Assembly: GCA_964461025.1 (NCBI GenBank)
Contig: CAYWSE010000002.1
Location: 22,992 to 86,991 of the forward strand
Direction: 5' to 3'
Length of the DNA stretch: 64,000 bases
Source of the DNA: JAHBVL01 sp964461025
GTDB lineage: Bacteria; Chloroflexota; Chloroflexia; Thermomicrobiales; UBA6265
This document shows positions 1 to 8,471 of the stretch, piece after piece. The notes below the pieces were generated by a model. It had not been told where the DNA came from, made no database searches, and saw only the letters and a program-made list of their open reading frames with translations. The position numbers and the translations under genes are program-made. Position 1 is the stretch's first letter. The number at the start of each line of letters is the position of its first letter.

Positions 1-1209
1 GCGTATGCGTTGGCGAACCCGGACGTGGCATTTTCGCTGGCGATCGAGGGACGGAGAGTCTTCACCACGCAGGGTGACGGCGACGCCATCTCCACGGCAT
101 TCGGTGTGCTCGGCGCCGATGTGGGCGCTGCCGCAGTCTCACTGGCTGAACTGGACGAATCAGCACAGGTGCCCGGCGTGCGCACCTCTGGCTGGATTTG
201 CGGGCCGGCGGTGAACAAGTCGTCGCGCCAGGGCATTGTCTTCTTCGTGAATGGCCGCTGGATTCAGAACCGGACGCTCAACTATGCACTCGAGGAAGCG
301 TATCACACGCTGTTGATGGTTGGACGGCACCCGGTGGCGATGATTTCGATCGAGGTCGAGCCGTCTGAGGTCGATGTCAACGTGCATCCGACCAAAGCGG
401 AGGTGAAATTCGCCGACGAGCGGAGCGTTGCGCGGGCGGTCGCCCGCGGCGTGCATGCGACGTTGACGACGATGCCGCAGCCGGGCATTCCGCGTATTGC
501 CTTCGACGATGGCGGATTGGTTCGCTTTCAACCTCAGCCGTCTATGGCGGGCATCGTCCAGACTTCGCAGTTTTTGCCTGCCGCGCATCGTCCGGCCGAC
601 GATCACGACACCACGCCGGTGCAGATCATCAAGCGCGAGCTTCCGGTGCTGCGAGTTCTCGGGCAGGTCGGTGGCACCTACATCATCGCCGAAGGGCCCG
701 AAGGGCTGTACCTGATCGACCAGCACGCGGCGCATGAACGGGTGCTCTACGAGCGTTTCCAGACTCGGTTGGCAGGCGATCAGGTCGAGCGACAAGCAAT
801 GCTCGATCCGGTTGTCGTCGATCTCGACTCCGAAGACGCGGCCATAGCCACCAGATCGATCGAAGAGCTCAACCGGCTTGGGTTCGAAATCGAGCCGTTC
901 GGCGATCAATCAGTCGTCGTGCGGAGTGTGCCGCTCTCGGCAGTTGGCACTGATATCGCTGAGCGTTTGAGATTGATATTGGGAGAACTGGCTGACGGCG
1001 GCGCCGGCACATCGTGGCTCGACTCCGTCGCCATCAGCGTCGCTTGCCACACATCGATCAGGGCGGGACAGAGCTTGTCGCTGGCCGAAATGCGGGAGCT
1101 GGTTCAACAGCTCGAACAAACCCAACACCCTCGCGCCTGCGGGCATGGCCGGCCGACGATGCTGCAACTGACGCAGGACGAGCTCGAGAAGCAGTTCGGC
1201 CGCAAGTGA
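1..1209 (+). CDS. mutL: DNA mismatch repair protein MutL, 3' part (partial at window edge)
   Basis: The frame is open from base 1, so the N-terminal ATPase region lies outside the window; the TTG at 10 is not the real start. What remains is the end of the GHKL ATPase/transducer region, with the MutL signature VDVNVHPTKAEVKF (about 370-411), followed by the C-terminal dimerisation domain. That domain carries the endonuclease motif DQHAAHERVLYE (about 718-753) and the late CGHGRPT motif near 1138. A MutL with this motif is normally the nicking type used in methyl-independent mismatch repair, unlike E. coli MutL. The stop is 6 bp from the convergent end of the response regulator gene. Confidence 0.95.
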   Translation, partial: AYALANPDVAFSLAIEGRRVFTTQGDGDAISTAFGVLGADVGAAAVSLAELDESAQVPGVRTSGWICGPAVNKSSRQGIVFFVNGRWIQNRTLNYALEEAYHTLLMVGRHPVAMISIEVEPSEVDVNVHPTKAEVKFADERSVARAVARGVHATLTTMPQPGIPRIAFDDGGLVRFQPQPSMAGIVQTSQFLPAAHRPADDHDTTPVQIIKRELPVLRVLGQVGGTYIIAEGPEGLYLIDQHAAHERVLYERFQTRLAGDQVERQAMLDPVVVDLDSEDAAIATRSIEELNRLGFEIEPFGDQSVVVRSVPLSAVGTDIAERLRLILGELADGGAGTSWLDSVAISVACHTSIRAGQSLSLAEMRELVQQLEQTQHPRACGHGRPTMLQLTQDELEKQFGRK

Positions 1210-1215
1210 CCTGCG

Positions 1216-1929
1216 TCAACGAACGGCGCGAATGCGTTGCTCGGGTTCCGGATAGTTTTCCAGTTTGATCCAGCCATGCTTCAGCGCATAGATCACGGCC
1301 TGGGTGCGATCGTTGACCGCCAGTTTGCGAAGTATTGACGTAATGTGGTTCTTGACCGTTTGGTCGGAGATGCCGAGTCCGAACGCGATTTCCTTGTTGC
1401 TGTTGCCCTGAGCGACCCGGTCGAGGATTTCGATTTCCCGCGGCGTGAGCGGGGAGAACACGCCGTCAGCTGACTCATCGAGCACCGCCAGCTCGCGGAA
1501 CTGATTGAGTACGCGCGAAGCGACCTGGGGGCGAGAGAGCACGCTGTCGTTGATGACATAGTGCCCTGACGCCACCGAGCGAACCAGCTCAGCGAGTTCC
1601 GACGCGGCAATCTGCTTCGGCGCATAGGCGGCGGCTCCGGCCCGGATCGCCTGAAAGAGCTGCTCGTCGTCGATGTACTCTGTCAGAACCAGAATCGCGG
1701 TTTGGGGAAAGCGTTTGCGCAGCTGGCGCGTCAATTCGAGACCTGATTCGGCCCCGAGATCGGCGTCGAGAATGATCACGTCGACCATCGCCGTATCGAC
1801 GACATCGATTGCCTCGGCGCTATTGCCGGCTTCGGCGACGATCAGGAGGTCAGGTTCCGAACCAAACCCGGCCGCGATGCCGCGCCGAAAGATCGGGTGG
1901 TCATCGATGATGGCAAGGCGAACGTGCAT
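1216..1929 (-). CDS. LuxR/NarL-family response regulator
   Basis: A 237-residue two-domain regulator. Residues 1-120 form a receiver domain with the acidic pair DD (10-11) and the likely phospho-acceptor Asp in IILDADLG (about residue 56). Residues 160-225 form a LuxR helix-turn-helix (LTPREIEILDRVAQGNSNKEIA, then the recognition helix around SDQTVKNHI). It should bind DNA after phosphorylation by a sensor kinase; no kinase is adjacent. It lies 73 bp downstream of the glycosyltransferase gene on the same strand, so co-transcription is possible. The target genes cannot be read from the sequence. Confidence 0.9.
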   Translation of the reverse strand: MHVRLAIIDDHPIFRRGIAAGFGSEPDLLIVAEAGNSAEAIDVVDTAMVDVIILDADLGAESGLELTRQLRKRFPQTAILVLTEYIDDEQLFQAIRAGAAAYAPKQIAASELAELVRSVASGHYVINDSVLSRPQVASRVLNQFRELAVLDESADGVFSPLTPREIEILDRVAQGNSNKEIAFGLGISDQTVKNHITSILRKLAVNDRTQAVIYALKHGWIKLENYPEPEQRIRAVR

Positions 1930-2002
1930 TTGGGCTGATCCTCACCGGGCGGCGAATGCTCTACCAGAGTGTACGTACACTGTCGGCCGAGCGCAAGTTG
2001 CC

Positions 2003-2785
2003 TCAGTCGTACAGCCCGCGCAGATCGTTGAGTTTGACGGTGAGGACATCGCGCAGATTCGTGATCGTGTCGGACACGGCGCTCACCTTGCTGTTTTCGC
2101 CAAAGGTCCAGGTCACCGGGATGATCTTGATCGCGTAGCCGCGCCGTTTGGCGATAACAAGCAGTTCGACGTCGAATGCGGTCACCCTCGGTCCCGTTGT
2201 CTCCTTCTGGTTTTCGGGATAGAGGCGGGAGGTGGCGAAGAGATCGAGCGCGGCCTCCCGGGTGAACATTTTGAACCCGCATTGTGTGTCCTGAATACCC
2301 GGCAAAAGCGTGACCCGCACGAGACCGTTGAACACCCTCCCCATCACGTGGCGCAGCGCCGGCTCGCCGATGCGTCGCGAGCCGGTGCCTTCCCTCGAAC
2401 CGATGACCACATCATATCCACCAGCGATGGAGGCCCTGAAAGGTTTGATAAATTCGAGGGGCGTCGCCAGATCGGCGTCGGTGAAGGCGATGATGTCGCC
2501 GGTGGCCGCTTCGACCCCCCTGCGGACGGCGACTGCTTTACCGGAGTGGGGAATGTCGACCACTCGCACCATCCGCCACTTGTCCGCCCAGGCATGCGCC
2601 TTGGCCGAGGTGGCATCAGAGCTGCCATCGTTCACGATGAGCAGTTCCGACTCGTACGGCTGGGCGGTGAGATAGGTGACCGCGGTCTCGATCGTGCGAT
2701 CGATGCGCTCGGATTCGTTGTAGGTGGGAATGACAATCGATTGCGACGGCTCTTGAGCGGAGGTACTGCTGGTGTGAAACGCCAC
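2003..2785 (-). CDS. Family 2 glycosyltransferase (dolichyl-phosphate glucosyltransferase-like)
   Basis: A 260-residue GT-A fold enzyme. It has the nucleotide-sugar binding start SIVIPTYNESERI (about residues 16-28), LLIVNDGSSDAT, and the metal-binding DADLATP motif. The region with GSREGTGSRRIGEPALRHVMGR and QCGFKMF resembles eukaryotic ALG5 and bacterial polyprenyl-phosphate glycosyltransferases, which move a sugar from a nucleotide donor to a lipid phosphate. There is no C-terminal GtrA-like membrane domain, so the protein is probably peripheral. The acceptor is unknown. It precedes the response regulator on the minus strand. Confidence 0.85.
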   Translation of the reverse strand: MAFHTSSTSAQEPSQSIVIPTYNESERIDRTIETAVTYLTAQPYESELLIVNDGSSDATSAKAHAWADKWRMVRVVDIPHSGKAVAVRRGVEAATGDIIAFTDADLATPLEFIKPFRASIAGGYDVVIGSREGTGSRRIGEPALRHVMGRVFNGLVRVTLLPGIQDTQCGFKMFTREAALDLFATSRLYPENQKETTGPRVTAFDVELLVIAKRRGYAIKIIPVTWTFGENSKVSAVSDTITNLRDVLTVKLNDLRGLYD

Positions 2786-3003
2786 GCCTGTTCGATTCCC
2801 CGCTACCTGGCAACGTCAGAGCACTAGACCGAAGGGAAATCCTATCATCGCTCCACCGGCATTCCAAGAGATGCACGCTTTTTCGCTCCCCACTCCGCTA
2901 AAATGCGGGAGCGTCTGCCGTCGCCGGGCAGAGCGGCCACCACTGCGAACCAGTTTCTCCGGTTTGCCGATAGAGGTCTCGCTTTCAACGTTCAGGACGC
3001 ACC

Positions 3004-3861
3004 ATGCTCGAACTCGGATCACACCTCTCCGTTGCCGGTGGAGTCGACAAAGCCGTCGATCGGGCGGAGCCGCTCGACATGACGTCGCTGCAAATCTTCA
3101 CGAAGAACGCCAACCAGTGGGCCGCCAAGCCACTCGACCCCGACGTCGTCGAACGGTTCCGGGAAAAGCTCTCCGGCTCTGAGATCAAGAAAGTCGTGTC
3201 GCACGACTCCTATCTGATCAACATCGCTTCACCAGACGATGCAATGTGGGAAAAGTCGATTGCCGCGTTGAAAGTCGAGCTCGACCGTTGCGACATCCTG
3301 GGCATCCCCTGGCTCGTGTCGCATCCGGGGGCGCATATGGAGAGTGGTGTCGAGGCGGGTATCGACCGCGTGGCTGCGGCCGTCAATCGCATCCACGCCG
3401 AGATGCCCGGCGGCAAAGCATCGCTGGCTTTGGAAACGACAGCCGGGCAAGGCACTACGCTCGGCCGGACGTTCGAAGAGATCGGCGCCATGATCGACAA
3501 GATTGATGACAAGAGCCGCGTTTCGGTATGTCTCGACACCTGCCATGTTTTCGCGGCCGGATACGATCTGCGCACGCCCGAAACGTATGCAGAAACGATT
3601 CAGCAGTTCGACCGCGCCATCGGCCTCGACTATCTAAAGGTCATTCACCTGAACGATTCGCAGAAGCCGTTTGGCAGTCACCGCGACCGGCACGCCCACA
3701 TCGGCGAAGGTGAGATCGGTCTCGAAGCGTTCCGCCACGTCATGAACGATCCTCTGCTCGATGGCCGCCCCGGCATCCTCGAAACACCCAAGGGCGACGA
3801 CAACACGCTGGACGAGATGAACCTGACCACCTTGCGGTCGCTTGTGGCAACTCCGGGCTAG
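3004..3861 (+). CDS. nfo: Deoxyribonuclease IV (AP endonuclease)
   Basis: A 285-residue TIM-barrel zinc enzyme of the AP2Ec family, full length for Nfo. It starts LELGSHLSVAGG and has the conserved metal-ligand segments LVSHPGAH, LALETTAGQGTTLG, VCLDTCHVFAAGYD, VIHLNDSQKPFGSHRDRH and the terminal HIGEGEIG / PGILETPKG region. It incises abasic sites in base excision repair and would act after glycosylases such as the MutM encoded near 61.4 kb. The start at 3004 is the first ATG and matches the family start. It overlaps the convergent aldehyde dehydrogenase gene by 4 bp. Confidence 0.97.
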   Translation: MLELGSHLSVAGGVDKAVDRAEPLDMTSLQIFTKNANQWAAKPLDPDVVERFREKLSGSEIKKVVSHDSYLINIASPDDAMWEKSIAALKVELDRCDILGIPWLVSHPGAHMESGVEAGIDRVAAAVNRIHAEMPGGKASLALETTAGQGTTLGRTFEEIGAMIDKIDDKSRVSVCLDTCHVFAAGYDLRTPETYAETIQQFDRAIGLDYLKVIHLNDSQKPFGSHRDRHAHIGEGEIGLEAFRHVMNDPLLDGRPGILETPKGDDNTLDEMNLTTLRSLVATPG

Positions 3862-5300
3862 AGCAGGCGCTGACTTTCCAGCCGGTTCACGACCAGTAGC
3901 CGCATCTCGGTCATGTCTTCGATGGCGTAGCGTAGTCCCTCACGACTCAACCCGGAGTCCTTGACGCCACCGTACGGCATGTGGTCGATGCGGTAAGTTG
4001 GAATGTCGTTCAGCACCACGCCCCCTGCCTCGATCGTCTCGAAGGCGTAGAGCGCTTTTTCGAGGTCGTTCGTGAAGACGCCCGCCTGCAGACCGTAGAC
4101 CGAATCATTGACCTGCTCAACGGCATCCTTGAATGACCTCACCGGGAAGAGGGTCACCAGCGGCGCGAAAGCCTCCCGCGAGCAGACGAACGATTCCCTG
4201 GCAGCGTTTTCGATGATCGTCGGTTTCAGGAATCGACCGTCGGCAACCCCACCCGTCAGCACCCGGGCGCCTGCATCGACCGCGTCGCGAATCCAGCCCT
4301 CGCTGCGACTCGCCGCTTTGTCGTCGATCATCGGTCCCAGGTCGGTGCCGCGATCGAGCGGATCGCCCAGCACGATCTTCCCCGTTTCCGCGACGAGCTT
4401 GGTCTTGAACTCGTCGTAGACCGATTCGTGCACGAAAACACGCTGAACCGAGATGCAGACTTGCCCGGCATAGGCGAACGCACCAACCCGTACTCGTTGA
4501 ACGGCGAAGTCGAGATCGCTGTTGTCGTCCACAACAACACCAGCATTGCCGCCCAGCTCGAGCACGACCTTCTTGCGGCCCGCCCGCGATTTCATGTCCC
4601 AGCCGACATCCGGCGACCCAGTGAACGAGAGGAGCTTGAAGCGGTCGTCCTCCACGAGAATGTCACCGACTTCGCGGTCCATAGGCATGATGCTCACCGC
4701 CCCGGCAGGCAGACCGCAGTCGTGCAACAGATCGGCGATCATCAGCATCACCAGCGGATCGCGTGTCGGTGGCTTGAGGACGATCGGATTGCCCGAAGCG
4801 ATCGCCGGAGCCAGCTTGTGCAACGCCAGATTGAGCGGAAAATTGAACGGCGAGATACCGGAAACAGGCCCGATCGGAAAGCGCCGCACGATCCCGAATC
4901 GCCCTTTGGATGAGGGGAGGAGATCGAGCGGCATCACATCTCCGCCGATCCGCTTCGCTTCTTCTGCGGCGGTATCCACGGTGAAAACGCCACGGTCAGC
5001 CTCCACCTCAGCATCCTTGATCGGTTTGCCGGCCTCCAGCGTGATCATCCGGGCGATGGCGTCGCGATGCTCGCGCATTTTTCCCGCCAGCTTGGTCAGA
5101 ATAGCTGCCCGGTCGTAGGTCGGCATGTCGCGCATCGACTGAAATGCGGATTCAGCGGCGACGATCGAATCCTCCACCTGTGCGGCGGATGCCAGCCACG
5201 TCTTGCCAACGACTTCCCCGTTGTAGGGATTTCTGATCTCGAGGGGTGCATCCGATTTCGCCCACGTGCCGGCCAGATACATTGGGTATTCACGGGCCAT
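3858..5300 (-). CDS. NAD(P)-dependent aldehyde dehydrogenase
   Basis: A 480-residue aldehyde dehydrogenase of full length. Visible motifs are PFNFPLN (151-157), the cofactor-binding VLKPP with Lys176, SFTGSPDVGW (225-234), the general base Glu248 in LELGG, and the catalytic Cys282 in GQVCISVQR. The IS-Q-R sequence after the Cys resembles phosphonoacetaldehyde, lactaldehyde or sulfoacetaldehyde dehydrogenases more than retinal-type enzymes, but the substrate cannot be assigned. It stands alone, between a terminator belonging to nuoGI and the convergent nfo gene. Confidence 0.9.
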   Translation of the reverse strand: MAREYPMYLAGTWAKSDAPLEIRNPYNGEVVGKTWLASAAQVEDSIVAAESAFQSMRDMPTYDRAAILTKLAGKMREHRDAIARMITLEAGKPIKDAEVEADRGVFTVDTAAEEAKRIGGDVMPLDLLPSSKGRFGIVRRFPIGPVSGISPFNFPLNLALHKLAPAIASGNPIVLKPPTRDPLVMLMIADLLHDCGLPAGAVSIMPMDREVGDILVEDDRFKLLSFTGSPDVGWDMKSRAGRKKVVLELGGNAGVVVDDNSDLDFAVQRVRVGAFAYAGQVCISVQRVFVHESVYDEFKTKLVAETGKIVLGDPLDRGTDLGPMIDDKAASRSEGWIRDAVDAGARVLTGGVADGRFLKPTIIENAARESFVCSREAFAPLVTLFPVRSFKDAVEQVNDSVYGLQAGVFTNDLEKALYAFETIEAGGVVLNDIPTYRIDHMPYGGVKDSGLSREGLRYAIEDMTEMRLLVVNRLESQRLL

Positions 5301-5335
5301 AACGTTTCTCCACTTCGAACGGCGGCTGCCGCTCA

Positions 5336-5371
5336 GTCAAAAACAAAGGACGCCCGACCTGCCGGGCGTCC
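5336..5371 (-). terminator. Rho-independent terminator after nuoI
   Basis: A perfect 9-bp stem, GGACGCCCG (5348-5356) with CGGGCGTCC (5363-5371), has a 6-base loop. On the minus strand it is followed by TTTGTTTTTGA. It lies 32 bp past the nuoI stop, so it would end the nuoG-nuoI transcript and separate it from the aldehyde dehydrogenase gene. Confidence 0.9.
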
Positions 5372-5402
5372 TGATTCACCACGAATATCTGGGTGCAACC
5401 GG

Positions 5403-5858
5403 TCAGGACTCCGAGGGCACGTTGCGCTCGCCGGTGTCCCACCAGATCGGCGCCTGAGAACCGATTTGCGCCAGCTCGATCTTGGTGTAGACGAGTCCAT
5501 CCCGGTCCATCACCGAGAGCTCGTACTCCGCGCTCATCGTGATCGCATCGACCGGGCAGACCTGCGCGCAAAGTCCGCAGAACATGCAACGACCCGACCG
5601 CAGAATGAACTCGCCCAGCTCGCGATCGCCTTCTTCCGATGGGATCACATGCATGTCGAGACACGAGGTCGGGCAGACCCGGGCGCACAACCCGCAGGCG
5701 ACGCAGAGCGCTTCACCGGTATCAGGATCCGATCGCAGGGAAGGCAGACCGCGAAAACGGGGCGCCATGTCCCGTTTCTGATCGGGGTACTGAATCGTCA
5801 TGTTCGGCTTGAAGCCTCGCTTCAGCGTGACTGCGAATCCCTTGACTTCATCGAACAT
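5403..5858 (-). CDS. nuoI: NADH-quinone oxidoreductase subunit I
   Basis: A 151-residue ferredoxin-like subunit of complex I that carries the two [4Fe-4S] clusters N6a and N6b in the peripheral arm. Both CxxCxxCxxxCP motifs are intact: Cys52/55/58/62 and Cys91/94/97/101. The length is typical. It lies 35 bp downstream of nuoG, and a strong terminator follows, so here nuoG and nuoI form a two-gene unit. The other complex I subunits are not in the window and must be encoded elsewhere. Confidence 0.95.
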   Translation of the reverse strand: MFDEVKGFAVTLKRGFKPNMTIQYPDQKRDMAPRFRGLPSLRSDPDTGEALCVACGLCARVCPTSCLDMHVIPSEEGDRELGEFILRSGRCMFCGLCAQVCPVDAITMSAEYELSVMDRDGLVYTKIELAQIGSQAPIWWDTGERNVPSES

Positions 5859-5893
5859 GCGTATCGATCCTGTTCCGTGTGAATCGTTCTGAT

Positions 5894-8224
5894 CTAGTCA
5901 GCAGCAAGATTGGCCATTGAAGGCGAAAGAGACGCCAGTCCGTCGGGTCCGGGCACCAGAATCGCCGTTCCGGCATCGGCAAACGACGGCACCGGCACCT
6001 GCAGGCCCTGTCGTTCGAGGCGCGCGTAGGTGACGCCAGCGTACTCCGGAATGTGCTTGCCGATCTCCTGCATTGCGCTCACCGGGTCATCCAGCCCAAG
6101 ATCAGTGCCCATCGCCGCGGCGATCGCGGCAAGGAAGCGAACCGGCGCTTGAGATTCTCCAGCCGCCGGCACGGTGGCCCGGACGCGCTGGACCGTGCGA
6201 TCGACACTGGTCATCGTTCCATCGACTTCGAGCGACATCGCTCGCGGCAAAACGATGTGCGCTTTGGCGGTAAGTGGCGATTCGAAGGAATCCGCGACAA
6301 TCAGGAACTCCAGCTCGCCGAGCGCGTCCAGGAGATCCTCGCTCATTTCGCCGGAATGGGCTGCCATGTTGGCCTCAACGTACATCGCCTTGATCTCGCC
6401 GGAGCGAATCGCCGCTGCCAGGTCGCCGACGCCAACCCCAGTCGTCTCTGCGGCGATGCCGCCGGGCAGCGAGTGCGGGGTTGCTCCGACATCGGTCGTG
6501 CCCTGATAGTTGGCCGAGCCGCGCGGCGACGTCACACCACCGCCAGGCCGTCCCAGATTGCCTGTGAGCATCACCAGTTGGTTGCAGGCCAGTGCCATGG
6601 CGCCTGGATCGTCCAGCGTGTGCTTCGTATCTGGTTGCCCGATATGCGCCGCGGTGTGATAGAGCGTCGAAGGCGGATAAACGCCATCGGTGTCTCCGCC
6701 GATGCCTCGGCCCCCGGTGGCGTACATCTCCGCCGCCGCTTTGATAGTTTCGACAGCAATACCCGATGTCGCCGCTGTGGCCTCCAGATCGACGTGTTGC
6801 GTCTGCTCGCGCCAGAGCGGCATGCCCGGCAGGTTGGCGTCGCCACCGGCAACCAGACTGGCGTCGACGATGTGCCTGGCCATTGCGTTCAGCACCTGAA
6901 CGGTGGTGCCCGGATTCGGTCGCAGCCACATCTCGGCCCGCCAGCAGAGAGGAAAGTCGTCTTCAGAGATAACGACGGTTTTCGCTTCTCGATAGATACG
7001 AGAGTGATAGAACCAGTAGGAAATGACCGGAGCGTGAGCGCCGAGGTCTGGCCCGACCACCAGCGTCGATCCGACGTCGGTGAACATCTCCTGGACGCTG
7101 TTCGTGCTGGAGACGTCTTTGCCGAATGAGGTCTGGTTCGCCGCTTCGACCTCCTGCTGGGCGCGAGAGAGATTGCGGTCGATATTGTTCGACGCCATCG
7201 CCTCGCGGGTGAACTTCTGAGCGGCGAACGCATCTTCGTTCGTGCCGTCCGGACTGATCAGCGCCGCGAACTCGCCATTCCGGTAATTCGCCAGCGAACC
7301 CGCGATCGAGCTGATCGCGTCGTCCCAGGCTACTTCGTAACCAAAACCGTTCTCGGCGTTGACGCGCGGATACCGAAGTCGTTCCGGCGACTGCACACGT
7401 TCGTGTCCCCACTTGCCGTGGTAGCAGGTGTAACCGTGGTTGACGCCCCGCTCCCACAGGTTGGTGACGCGCCGCACGATGCCCCGGTCGGTCTCAACGT
7501 TCAGCGTGCAACCGAAATCACAGTTGCCGCAGATCGTCTCAGTCGTCTCCAGTTCCCAGGGATGATGGGCGAAGTGCCGGTCGGTCAACGCGCCAACCGG
7601 GCAAACGGCAATGCACATCCCGCAGTTGGTGCACATCGTGTCGGCAAGCGTCTGCCCGAATGCCGGACTGATCGTCGCTTCGATGCTGCGGGCCGTCGAT
7701 TCGATCGCCGTGACGCCGATCATCTCGTCGCACACGCGCGTGCAACGATTGCACATAATGCAGCGGTCGTGCTTGTAGTCGATCAGATCGCTGAAATGGA
7801 CGTACGGCTTGGCGAATTTCGGCCGCCGGTACGGGTTCGTGTTGACATTGCTGAGATAGGTGTTGTCCTGGAGGTAACACTCGCCCGACTTGTCACATGT
7901 CGGGCAATCGAGCGCATGATCGACCAGGTACATCTGCAGGATGAACTGGCGGGCGTCCTCGACCGGCTCGGAGTGGGTGAGCACTTCCATGCCTTCACCC
8001 ATAGGTGTCGCGCACGACTCGATCAGACCGCCTCGCTTGCCGAGAATCTCGACGGTGCAGATCCGGCACGAACCCCACGGCCGCAGTTTCGGCTGATAGC
8101 AGAGATTCGGCACCTCGATGTTGGCTGCACGAGCCGCTTCGAGAATCGTCGTCCCCGCGGGAACGGTCACCTCCTGGCCGTTGATCTTGCCGGTGACCAT
8201 CTTCGTCTCAGCGCGCGTCGCCAT
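5894..8224 (-). CDS. nuoG: NADH-quinone oxidoreductase subunit G (formate dehydrogenase-like)
   Basis: A 776-residue protein. N-terminal [2Fe-2S] ligands are Cys42/53/56/71. A His-Cys cluster follows (His103, Cys107/110/116), then two ferredoxin-type clusters (Cys155/158/161/165 and Cys198/201/204/208), then a fourth [4Fe-4S] site (Cys232/235/239/267), then a molybdopterin-oxidoreductase-like domain. The C-terminal half keeps formate dehydrogenase-like features such as LTGNLGRPGGGV and RGSANYQGTTDVGA. In the stretch NNIDRNLSRAQQEVEAAN, where formate dehydrogenases have the catalytic Cys or Sec, there is no Cys, which fits an electron-transfer subunit rather than a formate oxidase. Position upstream of nuoI supports NuoG. 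Confidence 0.9.
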   Translation of the reverse strand: MATRAETKMVTGKINGQEVTVPAGTTILEAARAANIEVPNLCYQPKLRPWGSCRICTVEILGKRGGLIESCATPMGEGMEVLTHSEPVEDARQFILQMYLVDHALDCPTCDKSGECYLQDNTYLSNVNTNPYRRPKFAKPYVHFSDLIDYKHDRCIMCNRCTRVCDEMIGVTAIESTARSIEATISPAFGQTLADTMCTNCGMCIAVCPVGALTDRHFAHHPWELETTETICGNCDFGCTLNVETDRGIVRRVTNLWERGVNHGYTCYHGKWGHERVQSPERLRYPRVNAENGFGYEVAWDDAISSIAGSLANYRNGEFAALISPDGTNEDAFAAQKFTREAMASNNIDRNLSRAQQEVEAANQTSFGKDVSSTNSVQEMFTDVGSTLVVGPDLGAHAPVISYWFYHSRIYREAKTVVISEDDFPLCWRAEMWLRPNPGTTVQVLNAMARHIVDASLVAGGDANLPGMPLWREQTQHVDLEATAATSGIAVETIKAAAEMYATGGRGIGGDTDGVYPPSTLYHTAAHIGQPDTKHTLDDPGAMALACNQLVMLTGNLGRPGGGVTSPRGSANYQGTTDVGATPHSLPGGIAAETTGVGVGDLAAAIRSGEIKAMYVEANMAAHSGEMSEDLLDALGELEFLIVADSFESPLTAKAHIVLPRAMSLEVDGTMTSVDRTVQRVRATVPAAGESQAPVRFLAAIAAAMGTDLGLDDPVSAMQEIGKHIPEYAGVTYARLERQGLQVPVPSFADAGTAILVPGPDGLASLSPSMANLAAD

Positions 8225-8271
8225 GCTCGTGAAACTTCCTCCGTACCATCAGGAAAGGAGCAATCCTGCTC

Positions 8272-8304
8272 CAGACACCTCGTACGCCACGCCTTAGGTG
8301 TCTG
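8272..8304 (-). promoter_or_regulatory. Inverted repeat in the nuoG leader
   Basis: A perfect 9-bp inverted repeat, CAGACACCT (8272-8280) and AGGTGTCTG (8296-8304), has a 15-base spacer. It lies between the predicted nuoG -10 element and the nuoG start, so it could be a leader hairpin or an operator. No regulator is known for it. Confidence 0.4.
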
Positions 8305-8350
8305 CCAGACGCGCACGCCAACTGTGGCGGAACGCCCGTTTCTGGGCAGC

Positions 8351-8359
8351 ATAATACCA
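8351..8359 (-). promoter_or_regulatory. Extended -10 promoter element of nuoG
   Basis: On the minus strand this reads TGGTATTAT, an extended -10 (TGn plus TATTAT), with no good -35 box. It would start transcription near 8344, giving a leader of about 120 bases for nuoG. Confidence 0.5.
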
Positions 8360-8411
8360 TGCTGACACTCTGGAAACGCTTTGGTTTTTGCGAGGGAACG
8401 ATCGTCGATCA

Positions 8412-8420
8412 TGATACAAT
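8412..8420 (+). promoter_or_regulatory. Extended -10 promoter element of gatB
   Basis: TGATACAAT, an extended -10 about 50 bases upstream of the gatB GTG start. No convincing -35 box is seen at the usual spacing. Confidence 0.5.
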
Positions 8421-8471
8421 TCGCCGGTTCCGCGCTCACGAATGCGAAGCGGGCGTCGGGTGGAGAGAGAC

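Noticed and set aside
1673..2827. Plus-strand open frame (384 codons) over the response regulator and glycosyltransferase genes
   Set aside because: Antisense to two recognisable genes; composition typical of a shadow.
6053..7129. Long plus-strand open frame (358 codons) within nuoG
   Set aside because: It is antisense to clear NuoG motifs, rich in Arg, His and Gly, with no recognisable domain; typical of a GC-rich shadow frame.
5894..8224. Selenocysteine in the formate dehydrogenase-like NuoG
   Set aside because: There is no in-frame UGA, and the catalytic position carries no Cys; nothing supports a selenoprotein here.
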